Shown: positions 1 to 17,739, counted from the first letter of the stretch. The stretch is 41,130 nt of DNA from Collodictyon triciliatum (GCA_043381765.1 JBHJMP010000862.1:1-41130); one strand, 5' to 3'. Program-made: numbers and translations. The notes: generated by a model not told the origin, from the sequence alone.

Positions 1-3
1 TTT

Positions 4-34
<31 letters not shown>

Positions 35-40
35 CCCTTC

Positions 41-84
<44 letters not shown>
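1..84. repeat. Poly-T tract at the window edge
   Basis: Almost pure T, broken only by a C near the start and a short CCCTTCTCCTC stretch. It lies upstream of the LRR receptor gene. Between it and position 299 I see no coding exon; this is probably 5' flanking DNA. Confidence 0.9.
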
Positions 85-87
<3 letters not shown>

Positions 88-299
88 CGTGGTTGTGATG
101 CTTTCCTCGATCCGAGCGATGATGGCTGGCCGCGTTCACAGCCCCCCTTTCATAGTGACAAACATACCAACATTTATCCGTCTTGAGAATAAGATATTGA
201 TGCACATTTTTTTTTTTTGGAATCTTCTTCGAGCTCGCCTGGGACTGGTTTGTGATCTGTTATTTTACATCAAACCTCTTGACATGAATAGCTCTGCAG

Positions 300-5428
<5,129 letters not shown>

Positions 5429-5922
5429 CTCGATTCTTGGAGTTTATTAAAGAAGCATATATTTATATAATACCCTCTCATCGAAACCAGCCGGCTGTTT
5501 GCTACCCTAACACCAAATCAAAAAGGAAAAGAAAAAAAGGATTGCGAAACAGGAGCAAACTCAAGTACAATTGCGGAATATAAATATACAATAATGATAC
5601 AATCACAAGAGAGTTATTTGACAATAATTAATCCAAAGAATAGATAACATTATAGTTTATGATGAATCATATACGAAGCACATTACTTACGAAATGAGAA
5701 TGAACCAATAAAGAAATGCAGTGAGAATTATTCGCGCACTGTTCGCAACCACAATGATCACAACAGAAATCAAACAGCGAAGCCGGCACAATAGAAAAAA
5801 AGAGGCCGAGGCCAGTGGGAGACAGACACAACCCACTTGGGACAGAACTAAAGCCTTCATGACTTCAAAAACAATACTCACGTCAGAAACCACACAAAAC
5901 CACGCAGATCCCTGGCTGAGGA
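5429..5922. other. Intergenic spacer between LRR receptor and RhoGAP genes
   Basis: AT-rich, with many stops in all frames. I see no exon supported by homology. It should hold the LRR gene 3' UTR and the RhoGAP gene promoter; no specific element is recognisable. Confidence 0.6.
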
Positions 5923-8783
5923 ATGAATCCGAGCACACGGCGTAAGACTCTGGTTTTCTCACCCTGATTTTTTTCTCCTTTCTTTCTCTTTTGCGACCTT
6001 CAAAAACCTTGTCCCCGTGCAACCCTTGCAAAGACAAACTTTGCTGACCATCCCTTTCAACAAATAAGCGTCCCAGAAGCGCCAGGCAAACAAGCGGGTG
6101 TTTGGTGAGCTTCTCGGTGTTGTGCTGGAGAGGCAGCGTGCTGCTGGAGTCCGTCTCCCGATACCTGTGGTGATTCAAGACTGCGTCACGTATCTTGTGC
6201 GAGAAGGTTCTATCTTAACCTCTATTTCTATTTCTATTTCTATTTCTATCTCTATTTCTATTTCTATTTCTATTTCTATTTCTATTTCTATTTCTATTTC
6301 TATCTCTATTTCTATTTCTATTTCTATTTCTATTTCTATTTCTATTTCTATTTCTATTTCTATTTCTATTTCTATTTCTATTTCTATTTCTATTTTTTTC
6401 CAACGTTAAAATAGGTGTTCCATCTGCTAAAAGGAACGAACCCTTTTACATCTGCACATAATACTCTTGCAAAAATTTACTGCTCTTACTTGCCCTATGT
6501 CTGATTATGTCATACTTTATTTTACTCTTCTTTTTTTTTTCGGCCGCTTTTTTAACGTTCACTGTTTTTGCCTACTTAGCTCTTAAGGTCGAGGGAATTT
6601 TTCGTATTCCGGGAGCAAAGACCGAAGTTGCCTCTCTGATAATGAGATATAATGCAGGTAAGCCTTTTATTTCCTTTATCCGTTCGTTGGGTTCTATTCT
6701 GCTCATAAATAATCCTCCATCACGCTTCTGCTAGCTCAAGGTGGAAATCATATTTCGGGAAGCAAATTCAACTACATTAGAAATAGCACTCTCACATCCA
6801 CTAATCACAATAGGAGAGAACGTAGATTTGTCATCGGTATCTGATCCTCATGTAGTGGCTTCTCTTTTCAAGCAGTATCTGCGTGACTTACCTGAATCCC
6901 TTATCCCTATCAGCTCTCTACAGCGATTCGAGAATTGGGAAAGAGGTCACTAGGCCACATGTTTACATACTTGTTATGTCTTATCTTTTTATTATTTGTG
7001 TTATGATATTTCCTCGTTTTCTATTTTTATCATCGAAACGACTCGATATATCATACCAAATATAAACCGGAATGATAATTTTTTTATACCATAATATGTA
7101 TTGCTGGATGTAGAGCCATCACAAGATCTTTTTGAGCTCCGACGAATCCTTTTCAAGATTCCTGAAAATAATCGCAAGTTATTGGAATGCGTTGTTACAT
7201 TATTGCTATTTATTTCAAAGCATTCAGAGGAAAATCGCATGACTGTCGCAAACTTGGTATGAGCTCATTACCCCTAGAAGCTTTTTTATAGGAGATATTT
7301 ATTTCGAAGTTTAGAAAAATAGCCTGCTTAGATGAAATATTCATCCAACTACACATTCGCTCGCTGAACAATCACTGTTCTTCATATTTTCAATTAAACT
7401 TTCTAACGTATTTTTTTTTTTTTGGATGCATTGACCAAGGCGGTAGTAATTGCGCCGAATCTTGTCCGGTCAAAGTCAGGTTCGGTGACAGTAGACACCT
7501 ACAACCTCCCAGCTAGACTAATGGAGTAAGCTTTTACATTTTATACATCGTTTTAAATGTTTATGAGATGTTGATTTCAGATAGACTTGTACCCTGTCTG
7601 TGGACTCCGGACAAGGGTATAATGATAAAAAGTGGTGCATTTCTATACCGATTATAATTTGGAATACCCTCTTAGGATTCTGATAAGAAACTACGGTATA
7701 TTCACGGTTCAGGAGTCTGAATGGGCCAAGCTCCATCTGAAAAAGACAAATTCCTCAGAGTCCACCCCGAACCAAGGATCCGGCGCTCTGTCTGAGAAAT
7801 CTGGTGGATCAGTTAGCGGGACCCCTAGAGAGATTCCCTTCATTACAGGCAGTATACTTTTTTTTTCATACGCAAACCTAGCACCCATTTCTTATCTTTT
7901 CTATAATATGCCTAGATTTTCTTTTCCCAAAAATAATCTCAGATAACATACAATTTTGGGTGCATATGGATATATGGATATACGGATTTTTTCAACCAAA
8001 AGTCTATGAATAAAGCAAATCTTTTCATGTATACCCCTATTATTTTCACAACAGAGAGCCGTCACCCGAACGATCTAATGCTGGCTAGTGTCCGTTCATT
8101 GCTTGGAGTGAGTTGATACATACTCATTTCAAGTCATGTCAAAATCTCTATTTCTCGGATGTAATTTTATACAGACACTTTTCATTTTGCTGAGAGTTTT
8201 GATAACATTCCAGTTTCTTGAGGGAGAAATGCAAGTGTGCGCAAAGAAAGTTGCAGAGGTCCCCCAAGGAGCTGAGTATGACCCTCCTTACCAAAAACTA
8301 TGTCCCTGAAATGTGTTTCTTTAGATTAAAAAACCCACGAAGCAATCCCTTAAACAAGCTCCTCTAAATATTATATCAACATCATCTTGTTATTGGAGAA
8401 CATTTATTCTCTTATTTTTATATCCCTACTGTTCTAAAGGAAACCGGTGGACACTCAAAAGAGGCTTGAGGCTATTCAGACTCTAATTCTTCAGTATGAA
8501 ATGCTGACGGGAGCCTACGGTGATTTCTCGGATACAGGTAGTGACCGTGGCCCTTTATCAGAGAGATCCCGGTCCTCCTTGCATGATTACATGAGTGAGC
8601 ATGGAACTGAATATATGTCGTACAAACAAGATGACAACCATTCAATGACATCTCAAGGAACAATCAACCAGGTCTTCTGCCCACCATGATTTGTCACAAA
8701 TATTTCTTACACAAGATTTTCTACGAAACATGAAATAATAGTCGATAAAATAATAAAAAAAATATTACGATAAACAACAACTA

Positions 8784-8828
<45 letters not shown>

Positions 8829-11800
8829 TAAACAATAACTAAAAAAAAANNNNNNNNNNAAAAGTAAAAGTAAAAGTAAAAGTAAAAGTAAAAGTAAAAG
8901 TAAAAGTAAAAGTAAAAGTAAAAGTAAAAGTAAAAGTAAAAGTAAAAGTAAAAGTAAAAGATGATCGACCGATGGCCCATTCAATAATTTATTTTCCTAT
9001 TGTTAGGAAGAATTTGAAATTTTAAAAGACCTTGTTGAAAGTCAAAAGCGTGACATTGAGACATACGACGAAAAACTTCGCGAGATAAATCTGCACATGC
9101 TGAAGAAGGAGCAAGAGTATAATGAATCACTTCGAGAACATGAAGTACTCCGTGTTACCAACAATCGAAACATGGAGATTATCACAAGTCTTTCACAAGA
9201 CAAACTTACTCTGGAACACCATCTTATTGAGAAGAACAAAATAATTCAAACTTGGCTTGACGGAGCAGTTCAGGCCAGATTAGTGGAAGGGCACATTTCC
9301 GTCGAGAATATCTACTTTGATGAGGGAGACAGTTTCAATCATCAAGCACCTAATTCTTCTCGCCGTACAAATGCAAGCTTAATTCGAAATCGCATCGTAA
9401 ATGTAGCCGGAGAACTCAATCAAGCAAAATTGGATTCCTCCAAGCTTTTGACTCAAAACAAGGCTTTCCAAGATCAAATCCAAACGCTAAAGGCTCAGTT
9501 AGAATCAAAAACAAGCGAGGCCAGCAGACTAGAGGATTTAGTGTCTTCTAGTCAGAAAGGCTCAAATGAAAGCTCCACTGAAATAGAGAAATTGAGGGCA
9601 CTGCATCAGGAGAGGTCTGCCCAAATCGACAGATTAAAAACCATGATACTCGAAAAAGATAAAGAGATTGAGAAATGGAGCGACGCCCATTCACAAACGA
9701 ACGCCGAGTTGCTCAAGATGAAGGGAGCCTTGTCTTTAAAGGATAAAGAGATCAATATTTTACAAACTTCCATCAAAGCACAAAACGATGACACAGAGCG
9801 ACTAAGAGAGTCTATCACGGGACTGGAGACAGACCTGGAGCGGCGCACTACACAGTTGCGAGTGTCAAACGAAAAAATCATCAGTCTAACCAAAGAAAAA
9901 GAGGAATCTGCGAAAGTAGTTCTGGGTTTGCAGCAGTCCTTGAAAGGCATTCAATCACAGCTATCCGATTTCTCTCAGTACCGTTCTGAAACTGATGGCC
10001 TTAAACAGGAGCTGATTGAGGTGAGCGATGTCATGAAAGGTGTTATATCAACAATCGAAACTCACAACGCAAGAGGACAGCCACAACCCGTTCGCTCGCC
10101 CTTAAAAATGGCACGCCACATCGAGTCTCTTGTATTGGCTATGATTCGATACCTCAACGAGCAGGCTGATTTTCTCACATCAGTTTATGACGAGCTGGAT
10201 ATTGACCCGATGGAGGCCCATTCGACGTTGCTCCTTAAAGCTAGCGAACTGAAGAAGACCGACACAGCATATAAAGAACTGATGGTATCATCCCAATCGA
10301 CCACGGCTGAATACAAAGGTTACCTATCAAGTATTCGGGCTATCTTGGAGGAGTACGAGTCTATCCACGGATTCGCTTCCACCAGTGGAATTTCGTCGCA
10401 AAAATATGACCTTTCCATCTCCCACAATATATCGGCATCAGTGAAGAGCAAGCTTTACTTCTTGCATTCACAACTGAAAAACTCAGAGGGCATTATTAAA
10501 CAGAAAGACCAACAAATCGAGCAGCTGATGACTGTGTTGGACGCCACACGCTCAGAATACAAAAACCTTAGTCGTGCCAAGTCTCTTGATGCAGAAAAAC
10601 AAGGAGATATACAGAGTCGTCTCACCGTGACTCGCCAAAATTACATCCGTTTGTGTTCCTCCATCATCCAAACATTCAATTTATTGGTCAAGATCGAGAA
10701 GCCGAATGCTTCCACTATTCCTTTTGATATTGAAACACTCGACAAACGGGACATTCAAATATCCGAGGCATCTAGATATTGGAATGCAGTCCACCGATGC
10801 ATGGACTCATCATTTGAATTTGCAAAATTCAATGGCTCCATTCGAGATGAAGTGATTGATTGTATCAAGGCTGATAATGCCATCGAGGGAATTTGGAGAG
10901 AGAAAAACCTTCCCCGAGAGGCGCCTGGAACAGTATTTGGTTTTCATGAACAGTCCATAGATATCATACTAAACTTGCAAAAATATCTAAAGAAATACGA
11001 TGAATCAATTCACCAGCTTTACGCAGCCATGGGTCCCTTTCTTACACGAAGCACTTTGCCAACTGATGTAAATTCCTTCCAAAAACTTAATTTTGTGAAC
11101 GCTTTCATGGAGAAGCAGATGAAAAGGCTTCAAAAAATCGAGTCTGAAGCGATTCGTATTCAGAAATCCGAAGAAACCCTTCGTGCTCAGGTTACTGAGT
11201 ACGAAAACAAAGCAGCCGTCAACACAGAGCAAGAGAAAATCCGCACTAAGGAGCTGCAGGTCCAACTTGGAGATTTTAGGCGACTGGAAAGCGAAGTGGT
11301 GAGATTAAGAGGAGTTGAAAGCAAGCTCCTCGAAATGGAAGGAGTTCAGCATCTGTACACTCAATTGCAGGAAAATGAGAAGCACTTGTCAGAGAAGTAT
11401 CAGAGACTTGAGCAAGCCTTTTCAAGAATACAGGATAAAGAAAAGGCTCAATCTTCTCGTTGTAATGAACTGGAGTTGGAAGTTGTTCGTCTTCAACAGG
11501 CAGAGTCCAAACAGAGCCAGGTACAAATGTCCGAGGCAGAGAGAAAGCAATCTCTCAATCACGAGGCTGAAATTCAAAAGCTAGAGGCGACCATCAGACT
11601 TCTTACAACGAAAAGCGAGCAACTTGAACAAGAGAATACACAACTACGAAGATTAGAGTCCAAAGTGGCGAAGTTGAAAGAATATGAAACTGAAATCCGT
11701 CGATTGGAGAGTGTAGAAAAGGCCCTCGAGGAGAAATGTGGACATCTGGAACAAGAGAATATACAACTTCGAAGATTGGAGTCCAAAGTGGCGAAGTTGA

Positions 11801-12984
11801 AAGAATACGAAACTGAAATCCGTCGGCTGGAGGGTGCAGAGAAGGCCCTCGAGGCACAATACGAACAGTTGGAGAAAGATACGGCCCGTTTGCGAAGCAT
11901 GGAGCCGAAGATGCGAAAAATACCGGAGTATGAAGCCGAGATTCAGCGCCTGCGAAAAGCACAGACGGAGCCCCAAGAGGGAGATTTGGAGCGACTGCAG
12001 CAGCTGGAGCGAGAGCTCGGTCGAATCCAAAAGCTGGAATCAGATATCACCAAGTTACAGAAAGTGGAGGCTGAGTATCTGCGTCTGCAGACCCGATATC
12101 AGACTCTGGAGTGCGAGCGAGACATTCTCACACGTGAAAGCCAACAGTATCGCAAGGAGCGAGACATATACAAAAACTCGTATGAAACCCTGCAATCAGA
12201 CCACGCATCGACGCTGGACTCCATGGAGACCCTCCGTGTGAAGCTGAAGGAGGCCCACGCATTCGGAAGAAAAGAGAGCGAAGAGCGAACGAAACTGATA
12301 GAAGAACTGAACGAACTGCAGCAAAAGGACCAAACAAAGGCTGCCCTTCAGACGCCAGAGACCCACAACAGAGGCGACTCTGCCCGCCAAGTCGAGGCCC
12401 ACCGAGAACCCTTGTCCGCAGACGCCAATGCCTACCTCCAAGGCGCACACAGAACACTCGCAACATCCTCCAAATCACAGCAGGTGATTGCAACCATGGC
12501 TGGTGCAGCAGATACTCCAAACGCCCCAACCAACCTGACAAGGCACACCTCTTTCCAATCGTCAGGAAACCCATCATCCTCTGTGATGTACCCCAATGCA
12601 ACGGCAGTGAGTTCGTACTCGAGTGTCAACAAAGCGCAGCCGGGGACAAACATGAGTCTGCAGCGGACATTGTCTGCTGGCGAGGCCAAGTATGAGAGCA
12701 TGTATGGCAGCGTCAAACATGCGTCCTCAAGCGACTCGTACCGCTCAGCTGCATCCGTCTCTACAGACATCGCTGCGTCCAGTCAGCAGCAGCAACAACA
12801 ACAACAGCATCATCAGACGCAATACGCTGGGCATCCCGGCGCTCCTTCGGGCTATGGTGTGCCTCATCAGGTCGGCTTCGTGCATCCGGGGCAGCCTGGC
12901 ACGGCATATTGGCCCGGACAGCAGATACCTGGGAGGGTCAATACTGGAGGGACCAACCCGACGCTGTATTATCACAGGAGCTAG
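5923..12984 (+). CDS. RhoGAP-domain protein with giant coiled coil (about 1,700 aa)
   Basis: Exons: about 6069–6206, 6580–6657, 6814–6945, 7114–7256, 7440–7525, 7676–7851, 8055–8107, 8214–8275, 8440–8671, 9007–12984. The first nine assemble a RhoGAP domain and linker: VFGELLGVVLERQR, IPVVIQDCVTYL, then arginine finger GIFRIPGA (Arg near residue 60), DPHVVASLFKQYLRDLPESL, LFKIPENNRKLLECVV, NRMTVANLAVVIAPNLVRS and LIRNYGIF. Known role of the family: stimulating GTP hydrolysis by Rho/Rac/Cdc42. The last exon alone encodes 1,325 residues, mostly heptad coiled coil, with a Gln/Gly/Pro-rich tail (QQQQQQQQHHQ near the end). It suggests a long dimeric scaffold carrying a GAP head. The first coding exon is uncertain: ATG at 5923 with donor at 5942 keeps phase (MNPSTR then PSQKRQANKRVFG) but uses an AAG acceptor at 6068. 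A short open stretch at 6741–6811 is intron, because the domain runs YNAG–ENVDLSSVSD from 6657 to 6814. Confidence 0.9.
6217..6394 (+). repeat. (TATTTC)n hexamer microsatellite in RhoGAP intron
   Basis: About 29 near-perfect TATTTC units, with a few TATCTC variants. It starts shortly after the donor at 6207 and lies inside the intron ending at 6579. Both strands stay open across it (Ser-Ile or Arg-Asn repeats), which is an artefact of the 6-bp period. Confidence 0.97.
8672..9006 (+). repeat. Last RhoGAP intron with poly-A, gap and (AAAGTA)n array
   Basis: The intron holds a poly-A run (about 8787–8826), a 10-bp assembly gap (8850–8859) and about 16 units of AAAGTA (8860–8959). It then ends TTGTTAG before the large coiled-coil exon. 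The gap is inside the intron, so it does not affect the protein. Confidence 0.9.
11626..11871 (+). repeat. 123-bp (41-residue) tandem duplication inside the coiled coil
   Basis: Two copies start at 11626 and 11749. Each encodes EQENxQLRRLESKVAKLKEY followed by ETEIRRLE. DNA identity is high, mostly synonymous differences, so the duplication is fairly recent compared with the rest of the coiled coil. Because 41 is not a multiple of seven, it changes the heptad register between the copies. Confidence 0.9.
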
Positions 12985-13039
12985 GGCCATCAAAGAGTGC
13001 ATCGGTGGTTGGATGGAGAATCAAAGTATGCCTTTTATT

Positions 13040-13692
13040 NNNNNNNNNNNNNNNNNNNNNNNNNNNNNNNNNNNNNNNNNNNNNNNNNNNNNNNNNNNNN
13101 NNNNNNNNNNNNNNNNNNNNNNNNNNNNNNNNNNNNNNNNNNNNNNNNNNNNNNNNNNNNNNNNNNNNNNNNNNNNNNNNNNNNNNNNNNNNNNNNNNNN
13201 NNNNNNNNNNNNNNNNNNNNNNNNNNNNNNNNNNNNNNNNNNNNNNNNNNNNNNNNNNNNNNNNNNNNNNNNNNNNNNNNNNNNNNNNNNNNNNNNNNNN
13301 NNNNNNNNNNNNNNNNNNNNNNNNNNNNNNNNNNNNNNNNNNNNNNNNNNNNNNNNNNNNNNNNNNNNNNNNNNNNNNNNNNNNNNNNNNNNNNNNNNNN
13401 NNNNNNNNNNNNNNNNNNNNNNNNNNNNNNNNNNNNNNNNNNNNNNNNNNNNNNNNNNNNNNNNNNNNNNNNNNNNNNNNNNNNNNNNNNNNNNNNNNNN
13501 NNNNNNNNNNNNNNNNNNNNNNNNNNNNNNNNNNNNNNNNNNNNNNNNNNNNNNNNNNNNNNNNNNNNNNNNNNNNNNNNNNNNNNNNNNNNNNNNNNNN
13601 NNNNNNNNNNNNNNNNNNNNNNNNNNNNNNNNNNNNNNNNNNNNNNNNNNNNNNNNNNNNNNNNNNNNNNNNNNNNNNNNNNNNNNNNNNNN
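13040..13692. other. Assembly gap (653 N)
   Basis: Unsequenced stretch 55 bp past the RhoGAP stop codon. Any reading frame crossing it is meaningless. Confidence 1.
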
Positions 13693-14268
13693 AAATCACG
13701 CAATCACATCAGCGAGGCAGTTTCGTGGGTATTTCCCTACATCGGTCGCGTCAAAGTTTCATGCAGGATTTATTCGGGGATGTGGGATTAAATCGACAGG
13801 CTGCACGAAAGAACCCCCCAGGCTCCAGCCGCACAGGCACAGCATTCCCCACAAAACCACTCTTTTGTGATGCTCCAACGCGTGATTATGGAAAGATAAG
13901 CAACTGCCCAGTGACATTCGTATGGTTATCCGTCTATATGTGTTTCCAGTTGCGCGTCACCCATAACACGCATAAAAAAAAAAAAAAAAAAGTAGATATG
14001 GTTGACACCTTAATTGAATGCCACGGCAAGGATACGCCAAAAAAAAAAAGAAAGCATGACAATTTGGTAACATAAGCTCAGAAAAGCGCGGCATCGCGAA
14101 GCTCACCTCCTTTGACGTGCGCAGGCTTTGCTAACTAAAAACATTCCATGCAGGCTGTTACGCTCGGATCACACGAGAACTATACATAAAGGAAAAAGAA
14201 AAAACAACTACCCGCTGCAAAGCTTCCTCGTTCTTGGCTTGTGCGCGCGGCGTTCGCAAGTCGAGCTT
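13693..14268. other. Region between gap and 7-helix protein gene
   Basis: Mostly GC-balanced sequence with an A-run near 13976 and no exon I can support by homology. It probably contains the promoter and 5' UTR of the membrane-protein gene starting at 14269. An upstream gene partly lost in the gap cannot be excluded. Confidence 0.5.
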
Positions 14269-16392
14269 ATGGGTATGGACTATGCTGCAAAGTTTGAACT
14301 CTTTCGCATTTGCTACGGGACCTTTGTGCTTTTTGTCCTGGCTGCGCAAACGCGACGAATCATGCTTCTGATTCGCAAAATCCCTCAACATTTGAGTCCC
14401 CAGTTTTCTGTGCCTCTTTTGTCGCAAACGTCAGCACAGTAGGTTTCCTTCTTTTCTTCTCTGATATTCTTTTCGCTAATTTTCTTCATTTTCTTCATCT
14501 CCATCATCTTCATCTTCATTCATCTTTTAGATTTATTTCCGAAGGTAAATATATATTCTCTTNNNNNNATTACTATTACTATTACTATTACTATTACTAT
14601 TACTATTACTATTACTATTACTATTACTATTACTATTACTATTACTATTACTATTACTATTACTATTACTAATATACTTATAAAGTTTTACATTTTCCTG
14701 CAGATATAAAATGTCTGTGATTTTCATTCTCTTATTTCTTTCTTCAAAGCAACGATGAGCCTTGGATTGGGGCGGGTCGAAACATCTACAGGCATTTTCT
14801 TCCCAAAGACTATCGACTGGCCATCCCTTCTCTAGTTATTCTGTTCCACATAGGTATGGAATCAGGAAGTGCCGATTGATAATGTGATTTCCCTACCAAT
14901 ATGGTGTAATAAACATATGTAGCCATCAAAACTAGGATAATTGAAGATGTATTCATTCTAACGAAATAAACAAATCAATTAAAAATAAAATAAACAAATA
15001 AACAAATAAACGGTATAATACTATTAGTTCTGGTGGTTCATGCCATATGCAATCTGACCCTCAACTTCCGTTGCCTACCCAGCGAGGCAGAAGATGATTA
15101 CTGCATCCAAAGCGATGCGAGCATCCGATTCGGTCAAGTCTTCCTCATCGTGTGCTTATTCCTCATCAAGTTTTCAATTCTAATCCACCAGGTGGACATG
15201 TGGTATGTCCCAAGGAATACGAGCCTTTTATAATGCCATTATGGAGATTGGGTCGAATTATTTGATGATGATAGTACCGCCTGTCAGCTCGCCCAGGACT
15301 CTTACTTTCGCCACATAGTGGAGGTATTGCGGCCAATTTGTTTTCCCTCTAACATAAAACTTTTTCTTTATCACAGGACGAAAATAATTGAAACTGCAGA
15401 AGCTGTCGCCCCAAACATCAACTTTTCTCACACTCTGCGCAAAATAATTACCTCATTGGGGATCATCGAACTTGTTACAATCCCATTATGCATATTCTTT
15501 ATTTCTTACCATACAACTATTGGGAATGAAAAAAGCTATAAGGTGAATGGTCAATAAGATGTACCTTTTTGGATTGCTATAAAGAACGTTTTTCCAATTT
15601 TCTTAATTCTGTTACGAAATAAATTATTTGATGTCATTTATTATCTATGCGTTAAATATTTTCTTTTTTTCATCATTTTTTCTCTCACTCGTGTGATTTC
15701 GTGCAGTTGACAGATAATATCCTAACGGGCTTGAGGATATCATCATTCGTATTCCTCTCGATTGATCTGTTCATCCTTTTCGGACACAGACAGGCACTGG
15801 CTTACGTTCCGCCTAAATACCCTCAATGCATCGCAATTATCAAGAAAGTATGTGTCCAACATTCAGGATGAAGATATGCATCCATTGTTATATACATATT
15901 TCCGAATTTCGAAGATATTTTCCGTTTGCCCCATGATTGAATTTACTTAAAATTACTGTATTTCGATTGTTGACTTTACTAACCACCCTCTATGACAAAA
16001 TGAATGCATATCTGATATGCCACCACAGTTTATGTTTTTTATGCAGCAAAGAGTGGTGATTTTTATTCTACAAATGATTGCCTTCGTATTCATGCCATTC
16101 GTCCCGAAATCAAACGAGTTTTCCTCGACATTCATGTACCCCAAGGTACAGTATGCGCAAATATGCATTTATTTATTTTTTTCTCACTGGTTTTCATTTT
16201 TCTTCAAAGTGCACAACCCCAAAAATTTCTTTTTTTTTTTTACAAAATGCAATTTCTTCTTGAAAACAGGAAGGAGTGATATGGGTGTATTATTCACAGA
16301 ATGTGCTGCAAGGAATAACTAATATATTCCTGCTATATATATTGAATCAAAAGTTTGTTCCATTTACATTTTATCTTATTTTCCCTTATTAA
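14269..16392 (+). CDS. Unrecognised seven-helix membrane protein (7 exons, about 365 aa)
   Basis: Exons: 14269–14438, 14750–14853, 15028–15202, 15275–15542, 15707–15847, 16029–16145, 16270–16392; the sum is a multiple of three and every junction keeps phase. Hydrophobic segments: FELFRICYGTFVLFVLAAQT; LAIPSLVILFHIVLVVHAI; GQVFLIVCLFLIKFSILIHQ; LGIIELVTIPLCIFFISY; LRISSFVFLSIDLFILF; RVVIFILQMIAFVFMPF; VLQGITNIFLLYIL. Seven segments of GPCR-like length and spacing suggest a small 7TM receptor or channel-like protein, but I see no diagnostic GPCR motif (no clear DRY or NPxxY). The loop after segment 2 has an N-glycosylation site (NLT) and two Cys. The frame has a TAA at 15231; it is removed by a 72-bp intron (GTATGT donor 15203, ATAG acceptor 15274), which is the model used here. 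Start chosen at the first Met (14269); Met at 14275 is equally possible. Confidence 0.72.
14569..14670 (+). repeat. (ATTACT)n microsatellite in intron 1 of the 7-helix protein gene
   Basis: About 17 perfect ATTACT units next to a 6-bp gap (14563–14568). It lies inside the 14439–14749 intron. In frame it would read as poly-Tyr or Ser-Asn, which is not real coding. Confidence 0.97.
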
Positions 16393-17700
16393 AAAAGTAG
16401 TATATCCTTGATTGTAGCAAAAAACCTTTTTGAAAGGCTTTCGAGCAGTAGAATAATTTTAATGCATCATAGATATGTCTTTGCCACAAACTCCACTGCA
16501 TCTGCTTATTAAAGAATCGGACGTCATATAACTGGGTAGCAGACGAATATATAGCTCTGTTTCATTTTCGACGTGCTTTACCTTCTATTTTCCTATCCTT
16601 TCATGTGGCCGTGCAAATAAAATAGCACCAATCACTTTTCATATTGTATGTGTGTGATGCCGGTGGGATGAGTTTTATAAATATGTATGCAGCACAAGTC
16701 TGATAATTTTAATGCAACACGACCCCAGATTTTCACTAAATCAGTCTTTCATGGTGCATTTTGATGTATTGTAAGTGTGAATGCCAATCTGTTTGGTTAC
16801 CAGATATATTTAAGTCGAAGAATTTGGATCAAAGTACGCAAGGGATCTCCCTTATGTCATGCGGATGGATATGGTAGACACCAGTGTCAGTGCAGCCTAA
16901 CAATTGAACTCTATGCGCGCTTCACATAATCGCTCCGAACAACGTAATTGATGACCAGATAAAAAAAATTAACTATTACATGTAGAGGAATTGTAATATA
17001 CGATGAGCCCATTTGAATGATGAAAGTACATCATAGGGAGGCTCAGCAGCACCCTATTTAATATGAACGTGATTTCATCCACCAAGAAAGACTGGGTGAG
17101 ATATGTAGTGGGACAGAAATATCTAGGTTTTAATCAACGCTCAGGCAGCCCGTTTGCAAATGTCTGAATCGTTGGCGTACATGACAGACGCTTTATCCAC
17201 ATAAAATTGGATTGATTTTGAATGTGTGTGCACCTATTTCATTTCGTCGTGTAAGTGGAGATACTGCACAGTGGACATATATTTGAATAGGCTTTTAAAG
17301 CTTCGCCTCTCGTTGCTGCTGGTGTTGGCTGAGGATAATCGTAAAACCTTCAATAGATATCGTTATGGTACGAATTCTAAGGCGTATCTGATGCTTGATG
17401 ATAGACGGTACCCTGTGTAAGAAACTTGCTTGTTTGTTGTTTATACAATAATTTGCGTTTTGATGGGAATGTGCTTACCAATCACCTAGGTTGCTCAAAT
17501 TCTTGATTTTCCGCTGCCAGTGGGGTTTGGGCCGTTTCATATCATACCCAACCCTTGCTACCCATACAGCCAATCAACCAGTCGGATTGCCCGCATGACC
17601 AACTTTTATCACTGTGGGGAAATAGGGACATGAATAAACAGAGTTAGGTGAATGCATCATCACCTTCAAAGGTAACAAAGAATAAAAGAAGCAGAAAATG
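16393..17700. other. Gene-poor stretch after the 7-helix protein
   Basis: No intact gene seen. Scattered short open frames (for example 17226–17420, plus strand) carry no domain I recognise. Given the kinase and retrotransposon remnants just downstream, it could be decayed mobile or duplicated DNA, but this is not shown by the sequence. Confidence 0.5.
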
Positions 17701-17739
17701 GTTCGCTAATATCGAGGCCAGGTGCGACTGACCTCCACG

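Noticed and set aside
5687-6178. 163-residue minus-strand frame
   Set aside because: Antisense to the RhoGAP 5' exons; no recognisable domain.
6741-6813. Open stretch in frame with the RhoGAP exon (EIIFREANSTT…)
   Set aside because: Phase from the preceding exon and the domain alignment (YNAG to ENVDL) both place it in the intron; the acceptor is TAG at 6811–6813.
7526-7675. Possible exon after ATAG (LVPCLWTPDKG…)
   Set aside because: Frame ends in a stop; joining 7525 to 7676 gives LME–ILIRNYGIF, the expected RhoGAP end.
11574-12770. Several minus-strand frames under the coiled coil
   Set aside because: Shadows of the plus-strand frame; composition mirrors its Glu/Leu/Lys codons.
12692-14075. 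Several frames of 220–390 residues across the gap
   Set aside because: They consist mainly of unknown bases (13040–13692).
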